A stretch of 64,000 nt of DNA from Chitinophaga lutea (GTDB lineage: Bacteria; Bacteroidota; Bacteroidia; Chitinophagales; Chitinophagaceae): the NCBI RefSeq assembly GCF_003813775.1, contig NZ_RPDH01000003.1:310001-374000 (forward strand), in the 5' to 3' direction. Positions 1 through 8,219 of the stretch are shown here, piece after piece. The position numbers were made by a program, and so were the translations under genes. How positions within the stretch are numbered: position 1 is the stretch's first letter; the number at the start of each line of letters is the position of its first letter. The notes below the pieces were generated by a model. It made no database searches and was not told the DNA's origin. It saw only the letters and a list, made by a program, of their open reading frames with translations.

Positions 1-1
1 C

Positions 2-547
2 CCTGTCCTTAACTTTGAAGTGATCTTCATTACGGCATTCCAGGAGTATGCGCTACAGGCGATCAAATTTGCGGCATTGGACTACCTGCTCAAACCGATC
101 AAGGTGAGCGAGGTGGAAGACGCGTTGGAAAAAGTGAAGCGCAGCAAAAAAGGCCGCCTCAACGAGCTGGCCTCGATCCTGAAGGACTACGTGAAAAATA
201 ACGATAACGCCTTCTCCAAAATCGTTATCCCCGTCAACGACGGCTATAATGTCATCGACCTCAAAGACATCATTTACTGCGAAGCATTCGACAGCTACAC
301 CAAAATCCAGCTCATCAACAACGTATCCCATCTCATCTCCAAGTCGCTCAAGGAGTATGAGGAAATGTTGTCGGACAAGGGTTTTTACCGCGTGCACAAG
401 TCGTTCCTCATCAATATCCATCACATCGTGAAGATCATCAAGGGCCTCGGCACCGCCGTGATCATGAGCGACCAGAAGAATATCCCCATTTCCTCCCGTA
501 AGAAAGACGAGTTTTTCACCCAGCTGAAAGGGGTCATCAACCTGTAA
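2..547 (+). CDS. LytTR-family response regulator, 5' end cut by the window
   Basis: The reading frame is open from base 2, so the start and the phospho-acceptor aspartate lie outside the window. The visible part begins near the end of the receiver domain: FITAFQEYA carries the conserved switch threonine and DYLLKPI the conserved Lys-Pro. A linker of about 45 residues follows, then a LytTR DNA-binding domain from IPVNDGYNVIDLKDIIYCEA through GFYRVHKSFLINI to ISSRKKDE. By family it should bind promoter repeats after phosphorylation by a LytS-type kinase, presumably encoded upstream. It is a different protein from the second LytTR regulator at 41004-41729. Confidence 0.93.
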   Translation, partial: PVLNFEVIFITAFQEYALQAIKFAALDYLLKPIKVSEVEDALEKVKRSKKGRLNELASILKDYVKNNDNAFSKIVIPVNDGYNVIDLKDIIYCEAFDSYTKIQLINNVSHLISKSLKEYEEMLSDKGFYRVHKSFLINIHHIVKIIKGLGTAVIMSDQKNIPISSRKKDEFFTQLKGVINL

Positions 548-703
548 GCCCTTATTTTCACCTTTCGATTATTACCGTTAACGGACAATTTCTTGGCGTT
601 TACCAAATGCCCTGTCGCCGCATTGGGTTATAGTCCTACATTAGAGTAGGGTTTTCATAGGATATATGGTCATTCCTGTACACAATACCGAAATGGCCAT
701 AAG

Positions 704-731
704 AAAAGCCCTCCGCCAGGAGGGCTTTTTT
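704..731 (+). terminator. Rho-independent terminator hairpin
   Basis: An 11-bp perfect stem (AAAAGCCCTCC / GGAGGGCTTTT) with a GCCA loop ends in a T-run. It lies about 155 bases after the LytTR gene. The A-run on the other side could let it work in both directions. Confidence 0.8.
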
Positions 732-778
732 AATTGTATCAACCGTCTAACCGTATCGATGCGTTGGCGTTCAAATAA

Positions 779-807
779 GAAGGCCACCCGAGAAGCGGGC
801 GGCCTTC
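779..807 (-). terminator. Probable terminator of the HtrA gene
   Basis: GAAGGCC / GGCCTTC arms with an inner CCC / GGG stem lie about 40 bases after the HtrA stop codon on the minus strand. The T-rich tail is short (TTCTTATTT). Confidence 0.55.
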
Positions 808-843
808 AATCCTAACCTATAAAACCTATATGAAAACACTTGA

Positions 844-2379
844 TTAAAAATCCACGGAATTGCTCAGGTCCAGGTCGTAATACAGGATATTACTGTACTG
901 GTCGTTCGCATAAAAACCTTCCAGCCTCACTTTGTCTTTACCCTGCAATGCGTTTTTGAGGGCATCCACATTGGTCGTTTTGGCGCTGCCGGCTTTCAGT
1001 ATCACGAAACCGGGTTTCATGTTGGTCTGCTTTTTAATCAGCCCGCTGTTGATAGTGGTGACTACTACGCCGCCTTCTATCCCCATTTCCTTCGAATACC
1101 GTGTATTCAGCGATGAAAACTCAGCCCCCAGGTAGTCGAGTACACTTGGCTTCACAATGTCCGTATTCCCGTCGAGGTTCTTCAGAATTGCACTGGCCGT
1201 GTACTCTTTGTTGTTGCGCAAATAATTCACGCTCACTTTGTCACCTGGTTTGTATCGGCTGATCTGCTCCATCAACTCCGGAATCGAGGAGGTTTTCACG
1301 CCGTTTATCTTTGTAATGATGTCTCCTTCCTTGATGCCTGCTGCGGCTGCGGCGCCGGTGGCGGGTACGTTGAGCACCTTGATGCCTGCCAGGTCGCGGC
1401 TCATGCCGGCTGCTTCCAGTTCTTTTTCGCTCATGGTGTTCGGGTTCATGTATTCAATACCCAGGTAGGCGCGTTGTACGTTGCCGAATTTCATGAGGTC
1501 GTTCACCACTTTTTTCACCAGGTTCACGGGGATGGCGTAGGAATATCCTGCGTATGCGCCCGTGGGAGAGGCAATGGCCGCGTTGATACCGATCAGTTCG
1601 CCTGCGGTATTGATCAGCGCGCCGCCGCTGTTACCCTGGTTCACCGCCGCGTCCGTCTGGATGAACGATTCGATGGCGGAACGGCGATTGCGGGTGTTGA
1701 TGCCGATGGCGCGGCTTTTGGCGCTCACGATACCGGCCGTAACGGTGGTTTCCAGGTTCAGGGGATAACCTACCGCCAGCACCCACTGGCCTACCTGCAC
1801 ATCGTCCGAGTTACCATAGAGGAGGTAAGGCAGGCCTTTGGACTCTATTTTGATCACGGCCAGGTCAGTGTTCGGATCGGTGCCGATCACCTTCGCCGTG
1901 TAAGTTTTGTTGCTGCTGAGGGTCACGGAAATCTCATCCGCATCGTCTACCACGTGGTTATTGGTTACAATAAAACCGTCGTCGGAGATCAATACCCCTG
2001 AGCCGGAAGCCATCTGGCCCGGTGAATAATACCGGCGGCGGCTGCCTTCGTCTTCAAACTGTTCACCGAAAAATTCCTCCAGCAGGCTTCTTCTCTTCTG
2101 AATATTGCTGGGTAACTGTTTCGGGTTGATTTTCGTTTTTATATGCACCACACCCGGCGTGCCGATTCGGGCTGCCTCGGAAAAATCCGTGGGCGGGGTG
2201 AGGTTGTTATTGCCTGCTGTGCCGGGCATGTAGTTCGCATAGTTCACGGGAACCGTCTGCGAACCGTTCTGAAATACACCTTCCTGACGGGGCTGGAAAT
2301 ATTTGCTGTAAACAAATATGCTCCCAAAGGCGGTGGCAGCGCTGATCAGAATGGTTGCCGCAACTTGCCTGAATTTCAT
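844..2379 (-). CDS. htrA: HtrA/DegP-like periplasmic serine protease (Do family)
   Basis: This envelope quality-control protease degrades or holds misfolded exported proteins. From the chosen start it is 511 residues: an N-terminal membrane or signal segment (about 4-25), a trypsin-like domain, and two PDZ domains (about 300-385 and 405-505). The catalytic triad is visible as His142 in VTNNHVV, Asp172 in TDLAVIKI and Ser251 in GNSGGALI. The frame is open to 2460, but MKFRQVAATIL gives a normal signal-anchor start, and a TAAATTTG -7 element at 2458-2465 would place transcription start after the longer start. It stands alone between other transcription units. Confidence 0.95.
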   Translation of the reverse strand: MKFRQVAATILISAATAFGSIFVYSKYFQPRQEGVFQNGSQTVPVNYANYMPGTAGNNNLTPPTDFSEAARIGTPGVVHIKTKINPKQLPSNIQKRRSLLEEFFGEQFEDEGSRRRYYSPGQMASGSGVLISDDGFIVTNNHVVDDADEISVTLSSNKTYTAKVIGTDPNTDLAVIKIESKGLPYLLYGNSDDVQVGQWVLAVGYPLNLETTVTAGIVSAKSRAIGINTRNRRSAIESFIQTDAAVNQGNSGGALINTAGELIGINAAIASPTGAYAGYSYAIPVNLVKKVVNDLMKFGNVQRAYLGIEYMNPNTMSEKELEAAGMSRDLAGIKVLNVPATGAAAAAGIKEGDIITKINGVKTSSIPELMEQISRYKPGDKVSVNYLRNNKEYTASAILKNLDGNTDIVKPSVLDYLGAEFSSLNTRYSKEMGIEGGVVVTTINSGLIKKQTNMKPGFVILKAGSAKTTNVDALKNALQGKDKVRLEGFYANDQYSNILYYDLDLSNSVDF

Positions 2380-2457
2380 ATTTGTGATGGTTTTAAAAGG
2401 GTTATTAGGTATAATTTTATTCAGGTATTCCAAGATCAATTTGCATGCCTGTGTATA

Positions 2458-2465
2458 CAAATTTA
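2458..2465 (-). promoter_or_regulatory. Candidate -7 promoter element for htrA
   Basis: The minus strand reads TAAATTTG, matching the Bacteroidota TAnnTTTG -7 consensus, about 80 bases before the chosen htrA start. No convincing -33 TTTG was seen at the right distance. Confidence 0.4.
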
Positions 2466-2561
2466 ACCCTGAAACGGGATTAGACGTTATAACACCAAAG
2501 TATTTAACAGATTTTTATACCAATCGTTAAAGCCGCCTTAATGATCTCCCCATTAAACGGC

Positions 2562-2594
2562 ACAGGCACTGCCAAAAGTATTGGCGGTGCCTGT
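2562..2594 (-). terminator. Hairpin after the acyl-CoA reductase gene
   Basis: ACAGGCACTGCC and GGCGGTGCCTGT form a 12-bp stem with one G-U pair and a 9-base loop, just past the stop codon of the minus-strand gene at 2623. There is no strong T-run, so termination is only likely. Confidence 0.5.
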
Positions 2595-2622
2595 CAAGAT
2601 AACAAAGGGAATGACATTTTGG

Positions 2623-3645
2623 TTAAAGCCCCCGGAAGAACGCGGCGGTATCGGCGCCGTCCGCATAATCCGTCAGGGACGGCCGCTGCGCCTGCCCGAA
2701 GGGGATTGCGTCGCGGGCCACCAGGCACTGTAAGTCCGGGTGGGCTTTGAGCTGCGCTTCCAGCTCCCCGCGGTTGCGGTAAAAGCCGTAATGCAGCACG
2801 CTCAGCGGCGAAAACAGCGGGTCGGACTCGTGGAGCAGCAGGCTGTCGTTCGTCAGGTACGGCGAGGTATTGAGCAGGTACAGCGCCAGGTTATAGTCGT
2901 AATTGTTTTTGTACTTGTGATGGTCGGCCAGGTAATCGTATTTCTTCAGGGCCTCCAGCAGGGGAGCGAAATCGTACCCTTCGGGCACATACACCTTGGT
3001 CACATTGCGGCAGCCCAGCCCGAAATACAGCATCACATCGTCTGCCAGCGCCTCCAGTTCCTGCGGCGTTTCTTCCCCGGTGAGCACGGCGGCGGAAGTA
3101 CGGTTGCGGCGGATGATGTGGGGGTATTTGGCGAAATAATAGTTGAAATACCGGGCGGAGTTGTTGCTGCCGGTGGCAATATAGGCATCGCAGTCTTTCA
3201 GCACCTCGTGGATGGTGGTGACGCCGGCCAGTTCCGGGGCCCATTCTTCCACCTTTTTGAGCAGGTGGGGGAGCAGGATATTGTCTTTCGACGAGAGTTT
3301 CAGCCGGATCTCGTGGCCGCTGAGGAAACCCGTCAGCCAGTCGTGGAACCCCACGAGGGGAATATTCCCCGCCATCACGATGCCTACTTTTTTCGGCGCG
3401 GCCGGTTCCCCGAAGCCGGGATACTGGGCCAGCCACTCTTCCAGCTTCGGCCGGGCGAGGTAATATTGGCGGATATTGTCGATGGAAAGGTCGATGAACT
3501 CGGGCGTAAACCACCCGTTGTGCTGGTAGGCCTGCCGTTTCACCGTGTCCAGGCTTTCCCGTTCTTCGTCCGTGCCCGCTCCGCCCAGGTAGGCGTTCAG
3601 CCGCTCCAGCACGGCCAGTTTCTGTGATATGTTGTGTTGTATCAT
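2623..3645 (-). CDS. LuxC-family acyl-CoA reductase
   Basis: The protein has 340 residues and resembles the LuxC/acyl-CoA reductase family, relatives of aldehyde dehydrogenases that reduce acyl-CoA or acyl-enzyme to an aldehyde with NADPH. Visible family features are the nucleotide-binding stretch VGIVMAGNIPLVGFHDWLTG near residue 88, RLKLSSKD, YIATGSNNSARYF, and a probable catalytic cysteine in FGLGCRNVTKVYVP. No luxD or luxE partner is nearby. It is transcribed away from a 4Fe-4S ferredoxin gene 161 bases away; I recall this divergent pair from other Bacteroidota genomes. The natural substrate cannot be read from the sequence. Confidence 0.85.
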   Translation of the reverse strand: MIQHNISQKLAVLERLNAYLGGAGTDEERESLDTVKRQAYQHNGWFTPEFIDLSIDNIRQYYLARPKLEEWLAQYPGFGEPAAPKKVGIVMAGNIPLVGFHDWLTGFLSGHEIRLKLSSKDNILLPHLLKKVEEWAPELAGVTTIHEVLKDCDAYIATGSNNSARYFNYYFAKYPHIIRRNRTSAAVLTGEETPQELEALADDVMLYFGLGCRNVTKVYVPEGYDFAPLLEALKKYDYLADHHKYKNNYDYNLALYLLNTSPYLTNDSLLLHESDPLFSPLSVLHYGFYRNRGELEAQLKAHPDLQCLVARDAIPFGQAQRPSLTDYADGADTAAFFRGL

Positions 3646-3755
3646 GTTGTCTTTTTCAAAGCCCCCTCGGATATTCCTGCCGTTTTTTATATTTTGGCCC
3701 GGATTTCTCCATGGCGTCCCCGAAAATTATTTGAGTATTTAAATTGAAGATATTC

Positions 3756-3763
3756 TATTTTTG
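3756..3763 (+). promoter_or_regulatory. Candidate -7 element for the ferredoxin gene
   Basis: TATTTTTG matches TAnnTTTG and lies 43 bases before the ferredoxin ATG in an AT-rich spacer. A TTG at 3731-3733 is a possible -33 element, though the 22-base gap is slightly long. Confidence 0.45.
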
Positions 3764-3806
3764 AAGCAAAATTAATGGCTTACATCCTAAACAAAAAGTT
3801 TACAAC

Positions 3807-4154
3807 ATGGCAATTAAGATAACAGACGAATGTATTAACTGCGGCGCATGTGAACCGGAATGCCCGAACAATGCCATTTACGAAGGCGGGGTTGAATGGG
3901 CGATTGCAGACGGAACGACCGTGAAAGGCTCCTATACCCTCATGGATGGCTCGGAATTGGATGCCGACCAGCGGAATGCTCCTATCAGCGTGGATACTTA
4001 TTATATCGTACCGAATAAATGTACCGAGTGCCAGGGTTTCCACGAAGAGCCCCAGTGTGCGGCGGTGTGCCCGGTAGATTGCTGCGTACCCGATGAAATG
4101 TACCAGGAAACGGTGGATGAGCTGATGGCCAAAAAAGCCAAACTCCACATCTAG
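3807..4154 (+). CDS. 4Fe-4S dicluster ferredoxin
   Basis: This small electron carrier has 115 residues and two cysteine clusters. The first reads [16 protein letters not shown]. The second is [20 protein letters not shown] with an insertion between its second and third cysteines, as in ferredoxins of the Allochromatium/YfhL type. An extra segment of about 45 residues ([11 protein letters not shown] to YYIVPN) separates the clusters. The gene is single and divergent from the acyl-CoA reductase, which hints at a redox partnership, but that is inference. A terminator follows at 4186. Confidence 0.93.
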   Translation: MAIKITDECINCGACEPECPNNAIYEGGVEWAIADGTTVKGSYTLMDGSELDADQRNAPISVDTYYIVPNKCTECQGFHEEPQCAAVCPVDCCVPDEMYQETVDELMAKKAKLHI

Positions 4155-4185
4155 CCTTCAAAATCAATAATATTTGCTATAAGTG

Positions 4186-4223
4186 AAAAGGAAGGACCAG
4201 CGATTTGTTGGCTCTTCCTTTTT
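4186..4223 (+). terminator. Terminator after the ferredoxin gene
   Basis: AAAAGGAAG pairs with CTTCCTTTT, with an inner CCAGC / GTTGG stem, followed by a T-rich tail. It lies 31 bases after the ferredoxin stop and before ddl. Confidence 0.75.
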
Positions 4224-4256
4224 AATTTTTTACTTTTCAGGTTATTTACAAACCTT

Positions 4257-5270
4257 ATGAAGAAGAACATAGCCCTAGTAGCCGGAGGTTATTCCGGAGA
4301 ATATGTGATTTCGGTGCAAAGCGCGGCCGTCATCGAAAAAAACATCGACGCGGCGCTGTACGACGTTTACAAAATCATCATCACCCGTGAAAGCTGGCTC
4401 TACACCGCGCCGGACGGCAGGGGGTACGAGGTGGACAAAAACGACTTCAGCCTGACGGTAGAGGGCCGGAAGATCAGCTTCGACGCCGTTTTCATCGGCA
4501 TCCACGGCACGCCGGGCGAAGACGGGCGCCTCCAGGGTTATTTCGAAATGCTCGGCATCCCCTATACCAGCTGCGGCATGGTCACGTCGGCCCTTACCTT
4601 CAACAAAAGCTACTGCAACAAAGTGGTGGCCCAGCTGAACGTGGTGAACGTGAGCAAATCCGCCCACATCTTCCGCGACAAACCCTACGACACCACCGCC
4701 ATCCTTTCACAGCTCCGCCTTCCCGTGTTCGTGAAACCGGCGGAAGGGGGCAGCAGCATCGGCATGAGCAAGGTGAATACGGCGGAGGAGCTGCAGCCGG
4801 CCATTGAGAAAGCGTTCAAAGAAGACAGCCAGATACTCATCGAAGAATTCATCAAAGGCACGGAAGTGACCTGCGGCATGTTTTACGCCAGCGGGAAACT
4901 GAACGTGCTGCCGCTCACGGAAATCCGCAGCAGCAAGGAGTTTTTCGACTACGAAGCCAAATACACCCCGGGCATCACCAACGAGGTGACCCCCGCGGAA
5001 ATCCCCGAAGCCGCCGCCGCCCAAATCCGGTCGGCCGCACAGGAACTGTATGTGCGCCTCAACTGCAAAGGCATCGTGCGGGCCGATTTTATCCTCGAAG
5101 AAAGCACCGGCAATGTGTATTTCCTGGAGGTGAACACCATGCCCGGACAGAGTGAAAACAGCCTCGTACCGCAGCAGGTGCGGGCTGCAGGACTGACTTT
5201 GCAGGCTTTTTACGGCATGCTTATTGAAGAATGCCTTGGCAAGAAAAATACCCTTACTTTCAACGCATGA
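4257..5270 (+). CDS. ddl: D-alanine--D-alanine ligase
   Basis: Ddl joins two D-alanines with ATP to supply the dipeptide end of the peptidoglycan stem peptide in the cytoplasm. The 337-residue length is typical. The N-terminal GGYSGEYVISVQSA contains the conserved Gly-rich/Glu/Ser site. The ATP-grasp core shows VFVKPAEGGSSIGMSKV, the adenine-loop stretch ILIEEFIKGTEVTCG, and the metal-binding FLEVNTMPGQSENSLVP. The stop overlaps the next start by ATGA, so ddl is translationally coupled to the PASTA-domain gene. Confidence 0.97.
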   Translation: MKKNIALVAGGYSGEYVISVQSAAVIEKNIDAALYDVYKIIITRESWLYTAPDGRGYEVDKNDFSLTVEGRKISFDAVFIGIHGTPGEDGRLQGYFEMLGIPYTSCGMVTSALTFNKSYCNKVVAQLNVVNVSKSAHIFRDKPYDTTAILSQLRLPVFVKPAEGGSSIGMSKVNTAEELQPAIEKAFKEDSQILIEEFIKGTEVTCGMFYASGKLNVLPLTEIRSSKEFFDYEAKYTPGITNEVTPAEIPEAAAAQIRSAAQELYVRLNCKGIVRADFILEESTGNVYFLEVNTMPGQSENSLVPQQVRAAGLTLQAFYGMLIEECLGKKNTLTFNA

Positions 5271-6094
5271 AACTATTCGACAACATCACTAAACGGTCCT
5301 TCGGCTTCAACCTGCTGGTTATCCTGGGCGTGATTGTGCTTTTTTTCATCATCTTTTTCAGTTCGCTTAGTTTCCTGACCCGCCACGGCGAGGAAGTGAC
5401 GGTGCCCGACGTAAGGGGCAAAAGCATCAAGGAAGCCACCGCCGCCCTGGAGAAGATGGGTTTTGAAGTGGAAGTGCGCGACTCCATCTACATCGATACG
5501 ATGCCGGCCCTGCTGGTATACGAACAAACGCCCGAGCGCGGCGATGTGGTGAAGGTGAACCGCACCATCTACCTCACCGTCAACAAGGTAGTGCCGCCCA
5601 TGGTGCCGATGCCCGACCTGGAGGGGCTCACTTACCGCTCCGCGGAAATGACGCTGCGGGCCCGCCGCCTCAACATCGGCGATACCATCTATAAACCGGA
5701 CTTCGCCACCAATACCGTACTGGAACAACTGCTGAACGGCAAACCCATCAAACCCGGCAAGGAAATCCCCGAAGGGAGCAACATCACCCTGGTGCTCAGC
5801 AGCGGCACGGGCAGCATGGAAAACCCGGTGCCAGACCTCGTGGGCAGCACTTATTTCGAGGCCCGTGAGATACTTGCGGCCAGCAACCTGAACGTGGGCA
5901 CGGTACTGATCGACGGGGGCGTAACGGACACCCTGGGCGCCTTCATTTTCAAACAATCGCCCGCACGGCGCAACGAGCTGGGAGAACTGAACCTCATCCG
6001 GGCCGGTGAAAGCGTAGATTTATGGCTCACGGCCACCAAACCGGTGAAGGACAGCATAGCCGCGCCAGCACCGCCGCCGGCAACAGAAGAATAA
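5267..6094 (+). CDS. PASTA-domain membrane protein
   Basis: This 275-residue protein has a short cytoplasmic N-terminus, one transmembrane helix (about residues 17-38) and three extracytoplasmic PASTA repeats. The repeats begin at VTVPDVRGKS, PMPDLEGLTY and NPVPDLVGST. PASTA domains bind muropeptides or other cell-wall parts and are usually found on Ser/Thr kinases and PBPs; here there is no kinase or transpeptidase domain. A longer frame opens at 5231, but the ATG at 5267 overlaps the ddl stop as ATGA, and pairing with ddl supports a cell-wall role. The C-terminus is Ala/Pro-rich. Confidence 0.9.
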   Translation: MKLFDNITKRSFGFNLLVILGVIVLFFIIFFSSLSFLTRHGEEVTVPDVRGKSIKEATAALEKMGFEVEVRDSIYIDTMPALLVYEQTPERGDVVKVNRTIYLTVNKVVPPMVPMPDLEGLTYRSAEMTLRARRLNIGDTIYKPDFATNTVLEQLLNGKPIKPGKEIPEGSNITLVLSSGTGSMENPVPDLVGSTYFEAREILAASNLNVGTVLIDGGVTDTLGAFIFKQSPARRNELGELNLIRAGESVDLWLTATKPVKDSIAAPAPPPATEE

Positions 6095-6098
6095 ATAT

Positions 6099-6106
6099 TA
6101 ACTTTG
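6099..6106 (+). promoter_or_regulatory. Candidate -7 element for the rhodanese gene
   Basis: TAACTTTG fits TAnnTTTG. It begins 4 bases after the PASTA gene stop and 24 bases before the rhodanese ATG. No clear -33 element lies in the upstream coding end. Confidence 0.4.
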
Positions 6107-6122
6107 TAAAAATATTCGCAAC

Positions 6123-6431
6123 ATGGAAAATATAACTGCGGAAGAAGTAAAACAACGCATCGACGGCGGCGAAAGCCTGAACCTGGTAGACGTTCGTGAG
6201 CCCCACGAAAACGCGGAGTTCAACATCGGCGGCATCCTGCTGCCGCTGGGCGATATCCGCGCGATGCAGACGGATGCGGTGGAAAACCTGAAAGACCAGG
6301 AAGTGATCGTATACTGCAGAAGCGGTAACCGCAGCGCACAGGCAGCCATGCTGCTCGAAACGTACGGTTTCCAGAACGTAAAAAACCTTGCAGGCGGGAT
6401 GCTGCACTGGCAGGAGAAATTCGGCCGGTAA
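6123..6431 (+). CDS. Single-domain rhodanese-like sulfurtransferase
   Basis: The protein is 102 residues and one rhodanese domain, the usual size for GlpE/PspE-like proteins. It starts with the family's LVDVREPHENAEFNIGG and carries the active-site loop CRSGNRS with Cys65, which takes the persulfide. It has no signal peptide, so it should act in the cytoplasm, moving sulfane sulfur to an unknown acceptor. A strong terminator follows 20 bases after the stop. Confidence 0.93.
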   Translation: MENITAEEVKQRIDGGESLNLVDVREPHENAEFNIGGILLPLGDIRAMQTDAVENLKDQEVIVYCRSGNRSAQAAMLLETYGFQNVKNLAGGMLHWQEKFGR

Positions 6432-6451
6432 TACCTTCTTTTCAATTTTTG

Positions 6452-6480
6452 AGCCGCTCCGTCAACGGGCGGCTTTTTTT
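6452..6480 (+). terminator. Terminator after the rhodanese gene
   Basis: GCCGCTC pairs with GGGCGGC (one G-U) around a CGTCAAC loop and is followed by seven T residues. Confidence 0.85.
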
Positions 6481-6604
6481 ATGGGTGGCTTCAAACAGGG
6501 CATGCTTTTCAATGCCGGTACCGCGGGGGCATTATCAACGGGCTCCTTCACAGGATTGCTGATGCCACGCCGGCAAAACGGCGGAGCATGCAGGTAACAA
6601 TACA

Positions 6605-7000
6605 CTATCCTTTCAACGCCGGCACCACGGCGGTGGCTTCAATTTCCACGAGCAGCTGCGGGTCGATGAGGCGGCTTACTTCCACCATGGTGGTGGCGGG
6701 ACGGATGGCCTGGAAGAATTCACCGTGGGCCCGGCCGATCTCTTCCCATTTCGAGATATCGGTCACGTACATCCTGGTGCGCACCACATCGTGCAGCGAA
6801 GCGCCTGCCTTTACGAGCACCGCTTCGATCTTGGCCAGGATGTGTTTCGTTTGTTCATACGCGTCATTGATGCCGATCACTTTTTCCCCGTCTACCGATA
6901 CGGTACCGGAAATCTCCACCACATTGCCGATGCGCACCGCCCTCGAATAGCCCACTTTGGATTCCCAGGGGGCGCCGGAACTGATGTTTAAGCGTTGCAT
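6605..7000 (-). CDS. RidA/YjgF family protein
   Basis: The protein has 131 residues and the Rid fold pattern: AVRIGNVVEISGTV near the N-terminus, then a helix region with ILAKIEAVLVKAGASLHDVV, and VRTRMYVTDISKWEEIG. Rid proteins hydrolyse reactive enamine/imine intermediates to keto acids. The arginine in RTRMYVTD matches the position of the catalytic arginine, but the C-terminal end (VEIEATAVVPAL) fits the wider Rid superfamily better than canonical RidA. It is the last gene of the putative amidoligase operon, 13 bases after the ATP-grasp-like gene, and may clear a by-product of that pathway. Confidence 0.85.
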   Translation of the reverse strand: MQRLNISSGAPWESKVGYSRAVRIGNVVEISGTVSVDGEKVIGINDAYEQTKHILAKIEAVLVKAGASLHDVVRTRMYVTDISKWEEIGRAHGEFFQAIRPATTMVEVSRLIDPQLLVEIEATAVVPALKG

Positions 7001-7013
7001 ATATTGGATTGTT

Positions 7014-8204
7014 TTATTCGAAAAAGCAACTGCTGCCGCCCACCCAGTCGTGATCGCGGTTGAAGTTCACCCCGATCATCCTGCCCTTGCTCAGCCGCGC
7101 CAGGTTATGGGCGAGGATGGGAGCGGGGGCATCGTCCGGCCAGCAATACATCAGCCTGATCTCGCATTTGGCCAGGCCGGTGGGCGTGGCAATGGCGGGG
7201 GCGTAGTCCACTTTCTGCTGGAGGATCCAGTTTTCCGGGTCGGTGATGCGGTCGGCGTCTTCGGGCGTGGGGTCGATGATCACGCCCTGGCCGGCGAAAG
7301 AAAACAGGGGTTTCAGCACATAATTGTGCAGGTCCTGCGGCAGCACGGGAATTTCGTGGAGGAACCAGGCTTTGGGCGCAAAAGGCCCCTGCACATGCGG
7401 GAGCAGGTATTTGCTGATGCGGTAGTACCAGTTGGGATGCGGCGCCCATTCCACGTCCAGCTCGTGCTGGAAGTTCACGGTGTCGCCCAGCCGCGCCCGG
7501 TTGGCTTCCACATCGTCTGCGATCATACGGTTATAAATGCGGTGCACGGGCACCAGCTGCCCGTTGCGGCGGTAAAAGAGTTTTTTGCCGTCCTGCACCA
7601 GGTCAGACAGGCATACGGTGGGAATGCCGAGCATATTACCGGTGCATACAAAGTCGATGAGGGTTTTCTGTTGCTGCGGCAGTACTTCGAGCAGGATGAC
7701 GTTTTCCGGGTTGTGGCCCGCTACGATGGTGCGGCGGAGCAGATCGGCATATCCGCGCGCATCGAGGCCGCTGCCGAAGTTGTTCATGCCGGGCGGTACG
7801 TCCATATACCGGCGGTAATGGCGGGCCAGCAGTTCCTGGAAACCGAAGAGGCTGGGGAATCCCTGGAGCTCTATCAGCTGGGGCGCCAGCTCGCCGTTTT
7901 CCTGGCGCGTTACGGCAAAGTCGATGATGATGAAGTGAGGATGTGCATCTTCCTTCGGCACCAGCTGCTGTTTGGGTATAGCCGCTTCCGTTAGTTCCCT
8001 GAAATCGGGCCGCATGATGAGGGCGTTGATGGCGTTGCCGGCATCGATCAGTTGCTGTTGCAGGGCGCGGGGAACGAACACGGGTGTTTCAGCCACCCTG
8101 AAGTCAGGCGTAATACCGGTTTCGGCGGTGAGGCCCTGGAGCAGGGCATTGTACCGTGCGGTGGAAAACTGCTGGTTATATGCCTGTCGGACGGATGGGA
8201 TCAT
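7014..8204 (-). CDS. Uncharacterised ATP-grasp-like protein (possibly circularly permuted)
   Basis: I do not recognise a named family for this 396-residue soluble protein. Several pieces resemble circularly permuted ATP-grasp enzymes such as glutathionylspermidine synthetase-like proteins: QLIELQGFPSLFGFQ (compare the acidic substrate loop), LVPVHRIYNRM, the nucleotide-binding-like YVLKPLFSFAGQGVIID, then WILQQKVDY and CEIRLMYCW. The last two residues before the stop are FE after a Gly-Gly-Ser-Ser-Cys run. Spacings of 13-15 bases to both neighbours place it in one operon with a YbdK-type ligase, an amidotransferase and a second ATP-grasp, so an ATP-dependent ligase role is plausible but unproved. 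Confidence 0.6.
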   Translation of the reverse strand: MIPSVRQAYNQQFSTARYNALLQGLTAETGITPDFRVAETPVFVPRALQQQLIDAGNAINALIMRPDFRELTEAAIPKQQLVPKEDAHPHFIIIDFAVTRQENGELAPQLIELQGFPSLFGFQELLARHYRRYMDVPPGMNNFGSGLDARGYADLLRRTIVAGHNPENVILLEVLPQQQKTLIDFVCTGNMLGIPTVCLSDLVQDGKKLFYRRNGQLVPVHRIYNRMIADDVEANRARLGDTVNFQHELDVEWAPHPNWYYRISKYLLPHVQGPFAPKAWFLHEIPVLPQDLHNYVLKPLFSFAGQGVIIDPTPEDADRITDPENWILQQKVDYAPAIATPTGLAKCEIRLMYCWPDDAPAPILAHNLARLSKGRMIGVNFNRDHDWVGGSSCFFE

Positions 8205-8219
8205 AATGTCTTCAACGTT

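Noticed and set aside
2623..3645. Bioluminescence operon
   Set aside because: Only a LuxC-like reductase is present; no luciferase, thioesterase or synthetase genes.
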